Shown in pieces: positions 17,099-25,280 of a stretch of 64,000 nt of DNA. The notes below the pieces were generated by a model, which saw only the letters and a program-made list of their open reading frames with translations, was not told the origin of the DNA and searched no databases. Origin of the DNA: Helicobacter canis. Lineage in GTDB: Bacteria; Campylobacterota; Campylobacteria; Campylobacterales; Helicobacteraceae. The stretch spans positions 1,240,001 to 1,304,000 of the forward strand of contig NZ_UGHV01000001.1 in NCBI RefSeq assembly GCF_900451095.1. Direction: 5' to 3'. How positions within the stretch are numbered: position 1 is the first letter of the stretch; every line of letters starts with the position of its first letter. The translations under genes were made by a program, and so were the position numbers.

Positions 17099-18094
17099 TT
17101 ATGGCTTGGTGTGTAAATACTGCTTATACGCCGCTAGGAGCATATCGCTATCGCTATACTGCGGACTCCACCCTAGCTCTGCTTGCGTGCTGCTAATATC
17201 GACAATGTATTGGCAGTCCGCTATGGCATATTGCTCTTTATACATAAGCGGCACTCCAAGAGTCTCTAGCACACTTAGGGCTAGCTTCACACTGCCTGCG
17301 TGGGTGGGGATAAGCAAGCTTTTTGATCCTGCTTGTGTGATGAGATCGCTTAAAAGGGCTTTGATCGTGGGGGGATTGTGCGAGCCTAGGTTGTAGGCGT
17401 TGTTGGGGAAGCTTTTTTCTATGGCGCAGATGATGGCTTGGGCGCAGTCTTGCACGCTAATCATTTGATAGCAGTTGCTGCCATCGCCGATAAGTGGCAC
17501 GGGCAAAGAGTGGGAAATAAGCGCAAAAAGCTTAGTCAGTATCCCATACCGCCCGGCTCCTACGATGATCCTAGGGCGGAAAATGCTTGCATTTATGCCC
17601 TGCTCTCTTGCAGATACGATTAGGTCCTCTGCTTGCACCTTGCTCGCGCCATAGTAGCCAAAGGGCGTGCGTTTGTGCCTAGAATCCACAGGCAAGTAAG
17701 CAGGCGTGCCATAGACCATATCGGTGCTAAAGTAGATAAGCTTGCTTGCCTTAGATTCTAGCATTGATGTAAGCAGGGCTTGCGTGCCAGCGACATTGAC
17801 TTCATAGAAATACTGCTTTAAGGCTTTTAGACCAAAGGGCTTTAAAGGGGGCTTTGGCGCGTAAGCTCTAGCGGCTAGGTGGATAATAATGTCGCTAGAA
17901 TCTAGCGCGAAATCAAAGCCTTGCAGCAAATCGCAAGGCACAAAGGTGCTGAAAGCATCTAGGGCTGGGTTTGGCACGCGATCTAGGCAGAAAATCTCTG
18001 CCTTTTGTATGCGGCTGTTAGCCATAGACTCTGCAAGGGCGGCAATCGTATAGGAGCCCACAAATCCGCTCCCACCAAGGACAATATAGCGCAT
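17099..18094 (-). CDS. NAD-dependent epimerase/dehydratase (extended SDR)
   Basis: 331 residues. The Rossmann motif GGSGFVGSYTI lies at 7-17, then a conserved DIIIHLAARAY, a catalytic STDMVYG block and YYGASKVQAE (Tyr-x-x-x-Lys). It probably modifies a nucleotide- or lipid-linked sugar in the cytosol. It sits two bases after the SMR-like gene, so it is co-transcribed with the GtrA/GT-C cluster. Substrate cannot be told from sequence; 4-epimerase, 4,6-dehydratase and ketoreductase activities all occur in this family. The C-terminal region is intact and repeat-free. Confidence 0.8.
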   Translation of the reverse strand: MRYIVLGGSGFVGSYTIAALAESMANSRIQKAEIFCLDRVPNPALDAFSTFVPCDLLQGFDFALDSSDIIIHLAARAYAPKPPLKPFGLKALKQYFYEVNVAGTQALLTSMLESKASKLIYFSTDMVYGTPAYLPVDSRHKRTPFGYYGASKVQAEDLIVSAREQGINASIFRPRIIVGAGRYGILTKLFALISHSLPVPLIGDGSNCYQMISVQDCAQAIICAIEKSFPNNAYNLGSHNPPTIKALLSDLITQAGSKSLLIPTHAGSVKLALSVLETLGVPLMYKEQYAIADCQYIVDISSTQAELGWSPQYSDSDMLLAAYKQYLHTKP

Positions 18095-18096
18095 AT

Positions 18097-18459
18097 CTAC
18101 CCCCTGCTAAAAGTCAAAAACACAAGCCCAGCGCAAATAAGCGCAATGCCTAGGATCTTTTGCAAAGTGAGCGGCTCGCCAAAGGCGAAATACGCCACCA
18201 CTGCGGAAAAAATAAAGCCCAAGCTAAGGAAAGGATAGGCGATAGAGACATTCACGCGTGCTAGCACGATAAGCCAGCTAACAATGCTAATGGCATAAAT
18301 CGCCAAGCCCCCTAGGATAAAGGGATTTAGCACGCCTTTTAGGATAAAGCTAAGGCTTAGACTTAGCTCGCCAAGCTCGCTCATACCGCGCTTTAATAGC
18401 AGCTGGGCTGTGGCATTGAGTAGGACAGAAAAAAGAATGAGAGGGATGAAGGCGATCAT
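18097..18459 (-). CDS. Small EamA/SMR-like membrane protein (ArnE-like)
   Basis: 120 residues with four hydrophobic helices: FIPLILFSVLLNATAQLLLK, an LNPFILGGLAIYAISIVSWL segment, INV-type SIAYPFLSLGFIFSAVVAYF and KILGIALICAGLVFLTFSRG. The A-Q-L-L-L-K-R-G motif in helix 1 and the YPF-L helix 3 are typical of ArnE/ArnF-type subunits that flip undecaprenyl-phosphate sugars, though SMR exporters share them. AAGGAGTCCCT precedes the ATG. With GtrA upstream and GT-C enzymes nearby, lipid-sugar flipping is the likely job. Confidence 0.75.
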   Translation of the reverse strand: MIAFIPLILFSVLLNATAQLLLKRGMSELGELSLSLSFILKGVLNPFILGGLAIYAISIVSWLIVLARVNVSIAYPFLSLGFIFSAVVAYFAFGEPLTLQKILGIALICAGLVFLTFSRG

Positions 18460-19532
18460 AGGGACTCCTTAAAAAATGGGATTAAATGTTTTTGGCGTTG
18501 GCGGCGATTCAGTCTTGGGTAGGCAATGCGATTGATTGCGCGATTTTGGGGACAACCGCAGACCTCTAGTCTAGCTCTGCCCCCAAAATCACGCAAAGCA
18601 ACCACAGCCCCACCGCAATGCTTAGAATCGTGGTGGGTTGGCTGGGCTTTACTCCTAGAATCCTCGTTTTTGCTTGACTTTGGCGTTGGCTTTTCTAAAG
18701 AAACTTCGCTTCGCTTGTTTTGCGCGCTTTTGGTGGATCCTGCGCGGTGGGCTTGCTCATTACCGACTAGGTAAATCCCTGCGCCCACCGCTTGAAAGCC
18801 ACCAAAATCATCGCAAAATCCTGCCGCCTGTGGTGTTTTTGGCTGGGCTTTACTCCTAGAATCCTCGTTTTGCGTGGTGGCGTTATTTCTGTCATTGCGA
18901 GCGGATTGAAAATCCGCGTGGCAATCCATTGTTTCTGCGGTAGCAAAAAGGGCGTTTGTCTTAGAGAAGTTGCTACAAGGTGCAAGGAGCAAGGGGCGCA
19001 TAAAGGAGCGTGGAGTAAGCCCAATGAGCCACAAAAATGGAGAGAAAAAGACCGCTAAAAAATGCGCTTGTGTGAAATAAATAAGATTGTTTAAGAATGC
19101 GGAGATACTAGAATCTAGTTTTGTCAAAGTGGATTCTAGGCGTGATGTATGGATCGCCACGCCGACTTCATCGGCTCGCGATGACAGGAAAAGGGCTTCA
19201 CTCGCTCGCGATGACAGAGAAAACGCGGATTCTAGCTTAAACTTGCTCGCGGCTGGGCTTGTGCTTTCAGTGCTGCTTTGGGATTCTAGGATTTTGGAGA
19301 TAGAATCGTGGCTTTGCGTGTGTTTTGGCGTAAAGTCGCTCGCGGTTGGATTTACTAAAGAAACTGCGGCTGCGCCTTGTTTTGTGTTTTCAGTGCTGCT
19401 TTGGGATTCTAGGATTGTAGATGAGAAATCGCCGCTTTCAAGGCGTGGGCGAAGGGATTTATCTAGGCGATAATGAGCAAGCCCACGCCGCAGAATCGGT
19501 GATTTTAGCTCACAAGCCGAATCCCTCCGCAA
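18456..19532 (-). CDS. Long repeat-coded frame after gtrA, possibly a phase-variable extension
   Basis: 358 codons, mostly repeat peptide (LAHYRLDKSLRPRLESG, STILESQSS, SSRADEVGVAIH, DCHADFQSARND). One non-repeat segment (about 18945-19095) encodes LIYFTQAHFLAVFFSPFLWL and MRPLLLAPCSNF, a membrane-like piece of unknown origin. The frame begins at a TTG with no ribosome binding site and overlaps the SMR-like ATG at its end. If the G12 tract at 19554 had 10 or 13 Gs, GtrA would read straight into it. Whether it is ever translated is uncertain. Confidence 0.35.
   Translation of the reverse strand: MRRDSACELKSPILRRGLAHYRLDKSLRPRLESGDFSSTILESQSSTENTKQGAAAVSLVNPTASDFTPKHTQSHDSISKILESQSSTESTSPAASKFKLESAFSLSSRASEALFLSSRADEVGVAIHTSRLESTLTKLDSSISAFLNNLIYFTQAHFLAVFFSPFLWLIGLTPRSFMRPLLLAPCSNFSKTNALFATAETMDCHADFQSARNDRNNATTQNEDSRSKAQPKTPQAAGFCDDFGGFQAVGAGIYLVGNEQAHRAGSTKSAQNKRSEVSLEKPTPKSSKNEDSRSKAQPTHHDSKHCGGAVVALRDFGGRARLEVCGCPQNRAINRIAYPRLNRRQRQKHLIPFFKESL
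18542..18590. repeat. R4 hairpin, class 2
   Basis: GATTTTGGGG (18542-18551) pairs with CCCCAAAATC (18581-18590). Cassette ACAACCGC-AGAC-CTCTA-GTCT-AGCTCTGC, also found in the hairpin at 50545-50652. Confidence 0.7.
18744..18791. repeat. R4 hairpin, class 1
   Basis: GCGGTGGGC (18744-18752) pairs with GCCCACCGC (18783-18791) around TTGCTCA-TTACC-GACTA-GGTAA-ATCCCTGC. A TTTTGGTGG/CCACCAAAA stem lies outside it. Confidence 0.75.
19442..19489. repeat. R4 hairpin, class 1 (empty-site copy without R3)
   Basis: GGCGTGGGC (19442-19450) pairs with GCCCACGCC (19481-19489). It is almost the same as 14821-14868 but lacks the 42-bp R3 unit directly upstream. Confidence 0.75.
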
Positions 19533-19537
19533 AAAGC

Positions 19538-20533
19538 CTACGCGCCTAAGTTGCCCCCCCCCCCCTTAGAAGCTCCCGCAAACACCCATAACTTTTGCAA
19601 CGGATAGGAGAAGAGTGGCACACTTAGGGCGATAAACGCGCTTATAAGATAGTAGGAGAGCGTGAAAAACGCGCCAAGATAGGTGATGATCTGGGCGTAG
19701 AGGGCGATTAGGGCTAGCACGATGAGATAGCGCGGCAGCATTGTGCTGTGGTTGGGATAGGCGCGGAATGCTAGGCGCATTTGTGCGAAGTAGCCGAAGA
19801 GAAAGCTGGCAAGAGAGCCTAGCAGGGTAGCTGTCTGTGAGTGTTGGGGGTCTTTGGAGGATTCGGCTTTCGGGCTAAAATCGTGGATTTCATCGGCTCG
19901 CAGCGTCGATAGACCACTAGTCTTATCTCCTTGCGAGCCTTGAAAAACCCCGATTTGTAGCTCCAAAATCCTAGAATCCTGCGCTTGCTCGCTTACATTT
20001 TGGAGTTGTCTGTTAGTCGCCTGTGGTGTTTCTAAATTTTGGGCATTTTGAGTAAAAGCATTAGAATCCACTTTTTTACTAGGATTGTTTTTGTCATTGC
20101 GAGCCGCGTTAGTGGCGTGGCAATCCATACATTCTGCGCTAGCAGAATAGTCTTTACTAGAATCCACTTTTGCGCCTTTATGGATCGCCACGCCGACTTC
20201 ATCGGCTCGCGATGACAGGAAAAGGGCTTCACTCGCTCGCGATGACAGAGTTTTTTCAAAAGTGGATTCTAGGTTTTGCGCTTCACTCCTAGAATCCGCT
20301 TTTTGTGATTTTTGGGCGGTGTTTTTATGGATTGCTGCGCTCACTTGCAATGATGGAGCTGGGGTGCTAGGGCTAGAATCCACTTGCTTTAAAAGCAGGG
20401 CTGAGAGATTTGCCACGCCGTAGAATACCCCGCTTGCAAGCGCACCCACTGCACAATAGCGCAAAAATGTCGCATATCGTGCAAGCAAGCTTAAGAAGGC
20501 TTGATAGGGTGATTGCAAGGGGGATTTGCTCAT
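19538..20533 (-). CDS. GtrA family membrane protein with a large in-frame repeat insertion
   Basis: GtrA proteins are about 120-140 residues with four helices and are thought to flip polyprenyl-phosphate sugars. Here helices 1-2 (FLRYCAVGALASGVFYGVAN, LSALLLKQ) and helices 3-4 (LGSLASFLFGYFAQMRLAFR and later FIALSVPLFSYPLQKLWVFA) are separated by about 190 residues of R1/R2/R4-coded sequence. The start was placed at the ATG at 20533, which overlaps the stop of the upstream GT-C gene (ATGA). The C-terminus runs into a G12 tract that changes only the tail. A class 3 hairpin lies inside the insertion. Function of the expanded form is uncertain. Confidence 0.72.
   Translation of the reverse strand: MSKSPLQSPYQAFLSLLARYATFLRYCAVGALASGVFYGVANLSALLLKQVDSSPSTPAPSLQVSAAIHKNTAQKSQKADSRSEAQNLESTFEKTLSSRASEALFLSSRADEVGVAIHKGAKVDSSKDYSASAECMDCHATNAARNDKNNPSKKVDSNAFTQNAQNLETPQATNRQLQNVSEQAQDSRILELQIGVFQGSQGDKTSGLSTLRADEIHDFSPKAESSKDPQHSQTATLLGSLASFLFGYFAQMRLAFRAYPNHSTMLPRYLIVLALIALYAQIITYLGAFFTLSYYLISAFIALSVPLFSYPLQKLWVFAGASKGGGGNLGA
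19554..19565. repeat. C12 (minus G12) contingency tract
   Basis: Twelve Cs at the 3' end of the gtrA-like gene. The present length ends the protein NLGA; 10 or 13 would join it to the 18456-19532 frame. Confidence 0.85.
19895..19939. repeat. R4 hairpin, class 3
   Basis: GGCTCGCA (19895-19902) pairs with TGCGAGCC (19932-19939). Apex GATAGAC-CACTA-GTCTTATCTC. It lies inside the gtrA-like coding region. Confidence 0.7.
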
Positions 20534-22041
20534 AAGCTCTCTATACTCCAATAGATTTCGCCTAGGCTATTAGGCACGACATAGAGTGGGGTAGGGGCAT
20601 TGTCCTTGCTAATAAGCCTAGTGAAAGGGATCTTGGCAGATTCTAGCTTGTGCAAGAATGAGTGCTCCCAGCCATTTGAGTAGATATAGAGCTGTTGCTC
20701 TTTAGCGTAGGTCTTGGCAGAATCTAGGCGTGCTTGAGTGGCGTGCTTATACCGCGAGCCGTGCTTGTAGAACTGCGTGGCATATAGGGCGGTGTTTATG
20801 GTGATTGTGAGTAGTAGGGCTATGCGTAGCAGGCTGCTTAAGGGGGGCTTGCTTAGATAGTAGCTAGCTACTAGCACAAGCAGTGGCACAAAATACATCT
20901 GCGGCACATAGCGCGCCCACCACGATTCAGGATTGATAAGAAAGCTCCCTGTAACTAACACCAAAAGCCCTAGAATCTCCTTGCGCCTAAAGCCTTGGGC
21001 AAAAAGCACCACCATAAGCACACTAAGCAGCACCGCTCCGCTAAAATACGCTCCAAAGCCAGCGATACGCGTATCGACATTGGGGGCTTCATCGTGCAAG
21101 CGTGAAAAGGGGGCTTTAAGCTGCGGGGTGCATTGTGCGGTGCAGTTTTGCGTGCGAGAAAAGAGCGAGTAGAGAAGCTTGGTGCCAGAGTTTAGCTCAT
21201 CAAATACTTTAGGCTGCTGCCCTATGATGATGTCAATCTTGTCTTTGCCTAGAAGCGGGTAGCCAAAGTGCTTGCCTAATGCTAGATTGGTAAGGAGCGG
21301 ATTGGCATTGCAAGCAAGGATAAGAGAGCCTGTGATAAGCCCTAGCACGATAAGGGGCTTAGCCTCTTTAAAAGGATAAAACCAGAGTAGATAGACAAGA
21401 TAGCCTAGCCCGATGAAGCCCGCATACGCTATGCCTGTGAGCTTTATGCTAGCCATTGCCAGCAGTGCGCCAGCTAGGATACAAGAGCGAGCAAACATCG
21501 CGCGCTTTAGAGAGCTTATTTCACTAGGGCTAGAATCCACTAGCTGCCTGCGGTAAAACTCCCTATCGACAATGGCGCAAAATGCCACCAAAAGCGCGCA
21601 AGAAAGCAGCCCATCGACATAATAAGTGGCGATTTGCGCGCCTACCACAGGTGAGAAGCTCGCAAAAAGGCTGATTATGGTAGCTGGCAGGGGGTGTATA
21701 AACTTGGCTAGCACAGAGACACTATACAAAAACGCCCCAAATACGGCGATGAAGTTTAGTGCCTTGCCTAGCTCGATAGTATCAAGGCTACTAGGAGCGA
21801 TAGAAGCAAACGCGCTTACAATAGAGCTAGCGACTACCTCGCTAAATTTGAGATAATGCTCCACCCAGATTTCGTGGCTTAAATAAGGCAGGAGAGATTC
21901 TACATCTGCCATTTTCTGCCATACAGGATTCCAGCCATTAGCAAAGTATAAAATCCCTATTTGGTGGTAGGCTCTGCCGTCCCACGAGTAGTCATACAGC
22001 AGAGCACTTAGCACAAATGATAGGCTAAACCCCCCTAGCAC
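20530..22041 (-). CDS. GT-C-like membrane glycosyltransferase, main part
   Basis: 503 residues from a GTG with many helices. The opening DYSWDGRAYHQIGILYFANG has the acidic residue expected in the first long loop of GT-C enzymes, and the C-terminal ~100 residues form a soluble-looking tail. Its true N-terminus is the 22025-22294 frame, which would join through AVVLGGFSLSF if the upstream tract had 7 or 10 Gs instead of 8. The stop overlaps the gtrA-like start. Likely role: transfer of a sugar from a polyprenyl phosphate on the periplasmic side; donor and acceptor unknown. Confidence 0.7.
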   Translation of the reverse strand: MLGGFSLSFVLSALLYDYSWDGRAYHQIGILYFANGWNPVWQKMADVESLLPYLSHEIWVEHYLKFSEVVASSIVSAFASIAPSSLDTIELGKALNFIAVFGAFLYSVSVLAKFIHPLPATIISLFASFSPVVGAQIATYYVDGLLSCALLVAFCAIVDREFYRRQLVDSSPSEISSLKRAMFARSCILAGALLAMASIKLTGIAYAGFIGLGYLVYLLWFYPFKEAKPLIVLGLITGSLILACNANPLLTNLALGKHFGYPLLGKDKIDIIIGQQPKVFDELNSGTKLLYSLFSRTQNCTAQCTPQLKAPFSRLHDEAPNVDTRIAGFGAYFSGAVLLSVLMVVLFAQGFRRKEILGLLVLVTGSFLINPESWWARYVPQMYFVPLLVLVASYYLSKPPLSSLLRIALLLTITINTALYATQFYKHGSRYKHATQARLDSAKTYAKEQQLYIYSNGWEHSFLHKLESAKIPFTRLISKDNAPTPLYVVPNSLGEIYWSIESL

Positions 22042-22294
22042 AACTGCCCCCCCCTAGAAGAATTTCCCTACTTTTTGCTAGAAAAAGCGGGATAAGGCTT
22101 ATAGCAAAGGCAAGTGGCAAATGCAGCGGCGTGATAGGGATATGGAGCAAAAATCCAAGGCTTGCTAGCATAAAAGAAGCGCATAAAAATCCCAAAAACA
22201 CGCAAGCTATGGTGAAAGTAAGCCTAGGGCGATAGAATCTAGCAAAGCTAGATTCTAGGGCTTGTAGTAGTGATATGGTGCGGTGCAGTAGCAT
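22025..22294 (-). CDS. N-terminal part of the GT-C enzyme, cut off by the G8 tract
   Basis: 89 residues with a strong AGGAGG ribosome binding site and two helices (FTIACVFLGFLCASFMLASL and LPLAFAISLIPLFLAK), ending LLGGGSCARGV just past the tract. It supplies the start and first membrane segments missing from the 20530-22041 frame; together they would be about 590 residues. A second, shorter G6 run lies in the downstream part (22030s). Confidence 0.7.
   Translation of the reverse strand: MLLHRTISLLQALESSFARFYRPRLTFTIACVFLGFLCASFMLASLGFLLHIPITPLHLPLAFAISLIPLFLAKSREILLGGGSCARGV
22047..22054. repeat. C8 (minus G8) contingency tract
   Basis: Eight Cs between the two halves of the GT-C gene. Seven or ten would fuse them. 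Confidence 0.8.
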
Positions 22295-22329
22295 TGGGAC
22301 CTCCTGTTAGATTCTAGCTTTGTGGGCAG

Positions 22330-23571
22330 CTAGCTTTTGCGTGCATAAAGCAAGAGTAGGTAAAACACAAGGGCAAATCCCACACACATAGCGATACAAA
22401 ATGGCACGCCCATATTCATAGCCCAGTGGGTTTCTTGTATTGTGTGCTGCCCCCCCCCATTCAATAATTGCATAATTGTCGCGCTTAGGGAGTCGATATA
22501 GGGCTTAAGCGTTTGCCCCCGGTAGATGAAGAGCGTGAGAGTCAAAAGAGCTAGCATAGGCAGGCTGAATGCTTTGTAAGAGTCTTTAGCGATAAGCAGG
22601 GCGAGAAAGAGCATATAGCTATCATAGCCTAGGTGAGGCAGGGTGAAGAGTGCAAGCACGATACTCGCGCTAATGATCGCTCCTTGCTCTGGCTTATACA
22701 CATAGACAATCCACACAAAGCTTGCATAAATGGCTAGGATTATAAGGCTTATGGGGCTTATGGGATTATGAAAGAGCTTTTGTGAGAGCGAGAAAAGATC
22801 GCTAGGACCGCCTAATGCGCTGCCGCTAGCATAGTGAGCAGCATTGACTTGGCTTAGTAGGCGCAGGGTGTCTATGGGGCTTGTGTGCGTCTGCAAGCTA
22901 AAGGCACATACCACTAAAGCCACTAGCACGCCTGCTGCTATGACCTCTCTTTTATATCCAGCTAGGAAAAATCCAAGCATAAGCGGCAGCCCAAAGGAAT
23001 GCTTAATGCACACAAAAGCTAGGGCGATACTTAGGACAATGGGCTTATGGCGGAAGCAGTAGGCTAGGGCTATGAAAAAGCCTATCATAATCGCGCTTTG
23101 GGCATTGCCAATCACATTGCCAAAGCAATAGCCCAGCACCGCAAGTATAGCCACGCCATAGACAAAGGCGCGATTTATCCCATAGCGTATAAAAAGAGCA
23201 ATCACCCCACAAAATAGCGCGATATTACACAAAGCAAAGGCGATCTTTGCTCCCTCCCACTCCAGCAAGCCAAAGGGAAACATCACATAATACATCAAGG
23301 GCATATAATTAGGTCCATTTGCTAGGAATACATCGCCATTAAGATAAGCGATATAGGGGTTTATAGCTTGCTCAAACTCCCCTAAGCCAAAGAGCTGCTT
23401 TGTGGGATACCACTGCATATCAAGTGATGCCCACTCCCCAAGTGTCGCTGCGCCAAAGCTAAGATACGCAGCACGCGCGATAATAAGTGCAAAAAGCACA
23501 AAGCTAGTCTTGGGGTATCGCTTGATAAGCGCATTGATAGTGTTGGTGAAATTTGCTAGGTGTTTAGACAT
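22330..23571 (-). CDS. GT87-like (DUF2029) polyprenyl-phosphate glycosyltransferase
   Basis: 413 residues and about ten helices. The first long loop contains WASLDMQWYPTKQLFGLGEF and later NPYIAYLNGDVFLANGPNY, the kind of acidic, aromatic loop seen in GT87 mannosyltransferase relatives. Later helices are typical of the family. It starts behind AAAGGAG, with its ATG overlapping the upstream stop (TAATG). A G9 tract near the C-terminus encodes LLNGGGQHT and is in frame, with a normal last helix after it, so this gene reads as on. It likely adds a hexose or pentose in the periplasm. Confidence 0.75.
   Translation of the reverse strand: MSKHLANFTNTINALIKRYPKTSFVLFALIIARAAYLSFGAATLGEWASLDMQWYPTKQLFGLGEFEQAINPYIAYLNGDVFLANGPNYMPLMYYVMFPFGLLEWEGAKIAFALCNIALFCGVIALFIRYGINRAFVYGVAILAVLGYCFGNVIGNAQSAIMIGFFIALAYCFRHKPIVLSIALAFVCIKHSFGLPLMLGFFLAGYKREVIAAGVLVALVVCAFSLQTHTSPIDTLRLLSQVNAAHYASGSALGGPSDLFSLSQKLFHNPISPISLIILAIYASFVWIVYVYKPEQGAIISASIVLALFTLPHLGYDSYMLFLALLIAKDSYKAFSLPMLALLTLTLFIYRGQTLKPYIDSLSATIMQLLNGGGQHTIQETHWAMNMGVPFCIAMCVGFALVFYLLLLYARKS
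22450..22458. repeat. C9 (minus G9) contingency tract, in frame
   Basis: Nine Cs inside the GT87-like gene before its last helix. The present length keeps the full reading frame. Confidence 0.8.
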
Positions 23572-24089
23572 TACTGCTCCTTTGGTGCTGGGGTTAGGAT
23601 ATTGCTATGCTCTGTGTCAGTGTTGGCAAAGATGATGAAATGCGCACTTTTAGCGACTTGCCTATAAGGGTAGGAGCCATTTATAAGCTTCTGGTAGATG
23701 TTTTTTGCCTCTTGCTCTTGCGCATTTTTGGGCGTGGGGTAGCGATCTTTGTCTCTATATAGGATAATAAAATCCTTTGGTATAAAGCTATTTGCCCTAG
23801 ATTCTTTAGCCCACTCTTCATAGACAAACCCAGCAGGATAAGAAAGCCCATAAATCGGGTAGATTTGTGTGGGCTTTAGCCCAAGCGATAAGTAAGCAAA
23901 GTTTGTATTCTCGCTTAAAATTGTCGCGCGAGTATCGTGGATCAGCGGACGCAGAGTCTCTATAAGCTCATCGCTTAAGGCATACATAGTCGCTTTAGAA
24001 TCCGCTTGTGCATAGTATTTGGTGAAAACTTGCTTATAAGAGCCGCTCATACTAGCCCCGATAATTTGGACAAACAGCACCGCAAGCAA
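23571..24089 (-). CDS. C-terminal periplasmic part of PMT-like glycosyltransferase A
   Basis: 172 residues from a TTG without a ribosome binding site. A helix (LLAVLFVQIIGASMSG) is followed by a soluble domain: YKQVFTKYYAQADSKATMYA, ILSENTNFAYLSLGLKPTQI, FIPKDFIILYRDKDRY. It is homologous to 25281-25787 over its whole length. It would be joined to 24052-25278 by 10 or 13 Gs at 24095. Losing it would remove the last helix and the periplasmic tail of the enzyme. Confidence 0.7.
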   Translation of the reverse strand: MLAVLFVQIIGASMSGSYKQVFTKYYAQADSKATMYALSDELIETLRPLIHDTRATILSENTNFAYLSLGLKPTQIYPIYGLSYPAGFVYEEWAKESRANSFIPKDFIILYRDKDRYPTPKNAQEQEAKNIYQKLINGSYPYRQVAKSAHFIIFANTDTEHSNILTPAPKEQ

Positions 24090-25278
24090 TACTGCCCCCC
24101 CCCCCTAGAAGCTTTGACACACGCAGTGTGCCAAGTGTGCTTAGCACAAGGATAGCAAGAGCTATGGAGCTAAAGTAGTAGGCTTCCCACGCTTTATTGA
24201 CAAAAAAGAGCAGGTAAATAAGAGAGACTAGGAAGCCAGCGGCAATGGGCGCAAATGGGAGTAGTGAGACTTGGTTTGATTTGGGCGTTGGCTTTCTAAA
24301 GAAACCTGCGAGCTCACGCCCGCACCGCTTCGCTTGTTTTGGGGCTAAAAACGCCTGCTTGCCAGCGATGAAGCAATAATACGCCACAACGGCAAGCAGC
24401 ACGATAAACACAATGATTTCAAAGTAGTAAAAATCAATCATCGCAAGCTTATCGCCTAAAGACACTTGCGTATATGCGCCGTGATTAGTGGCATTAGAGT
24501 TCATATTGCCTTCAAACATTGCATACCACGCATTAAAGCCTCTTGGGTGCAGGAGATAGGGATTTGTGAGAATCCAAATAGCAAAGACCCCAAAGCTCGC
24601 TACAATCGCGCGCTTGACACTGCGCCAAAAGCCCTGCTCTCGCACACATAGAAAAATATAGGCGTAAATCATAGGGATAAACAAAATCGCCTGAAACTTC
24701 GCCACTCCCATACCTAGCCCAAGGGCGATCCACGCAAGCGTGTAATGCTTGCCAAAGCTAAAATTATCGCGCAAGAGATAGTAGGCACAAGCAAGCACGA
24801 AAAAGCCTTGAAACACATCTGGCTTATAAATATAGCCTTGGTGCCAGAATCCACTCATCGCGATAAAAATACCAATGACAATCACGCAAAGCCTAGCAGA
24901 GAGATACATTCTAGCTATTTTATAGAGTAGCCAAAGATTGGCTATGCTAAAAAGCGCGTTTAGCACGCGTGGGGCGTAGATCTGCAAGGGGTAATTTTCT
25001 GTGATGATAAAGGGCAGGGCAGCAAGGAGATTTAGCATATAGTAGGGGAAGCCGTAGTTGTATGCACCAATGGTGAAAATCTTTTTGATATTAAGCGTGA
25101 TAAAGCCATTATAAATACTTTGTAACTCTAAAAAATGCTCCATTTCATCGCCTCTAGCGAGCCCTAGAAACTCCACATCGACATACCGCCAATCCATATA
25201 GCAAAAGACCGCAAAGCAGCCAAGCAAAATGCCATATAGCACGATAGATTCTCTAAGGCTAAATTTCTGTGGGTTCAT
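24052..25278 (-). CDS. PMT/ArnT-like GT-C glycosyltransferase A, membrane part
   Basis: 408 residues. It begins after AAAGGAG with LYGILLGCFAVFCYMDWRYV and the loop-1 acidic motif LARGDEMEHF expected for polyprenyl-phosphate-dependent GT-C (GT39/GT83) enzymes. A block NYPLQIYAPRVLNALFSIAN follows, then YKPDVFQGFFVLACAYYLL. A loop at about 320-355 holds a short repeat-derived insert (APKQAKRCGRELAGFFRKPT). The frame ends shortly after the G11 tract. It is a close paralog of 25738-27192, and they probably arose by tandem duplication. Confidence 0.75.
   Translation of the reverse strand: MNPQKFSLRESIVLYGILLGCFAVFCYMDWRYVDVEFLGLARGDEMEHFLELQSIYNGFITLNIKKIFTIGAYNYGFPYYMLNLLAALPFIITENYPLQIYAPRVLNALFSIANLWLLYKIARMYLSARLCVIVIGIFIAMSGFWHQGYIYKPDVFQGFFVLACAYYLLRDNFSFGKHYTLAWIALGLGMGVAKFQAILFIPMIYAYIFLCVREQGFWRSVKRAIVASFGVFAIWILTNPYLLHPRGFNAWYAMFEGNMNSNATNHGAYTQVSLGDKLAMIDFYYFEIIVFIVLLAVVAYYCFIAGKQAFLAPKQAKRCGRELAGFFRKPTPKSNQVSLLPFAPIAAGFLVSLIYLLFFVNKAWEAYYFSSIALAILVLSTLGTLRVSKLLGGGGSIACGAVCPNYRG
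24095..24105. repeat. C11 (minus G11) contingency tract
   Basis: Eleven Cs between the two parts of glycosyltransferase A. Ten or thirteen would join them. Confidence 0.85.
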
Positions 25279-25280
25279 AA

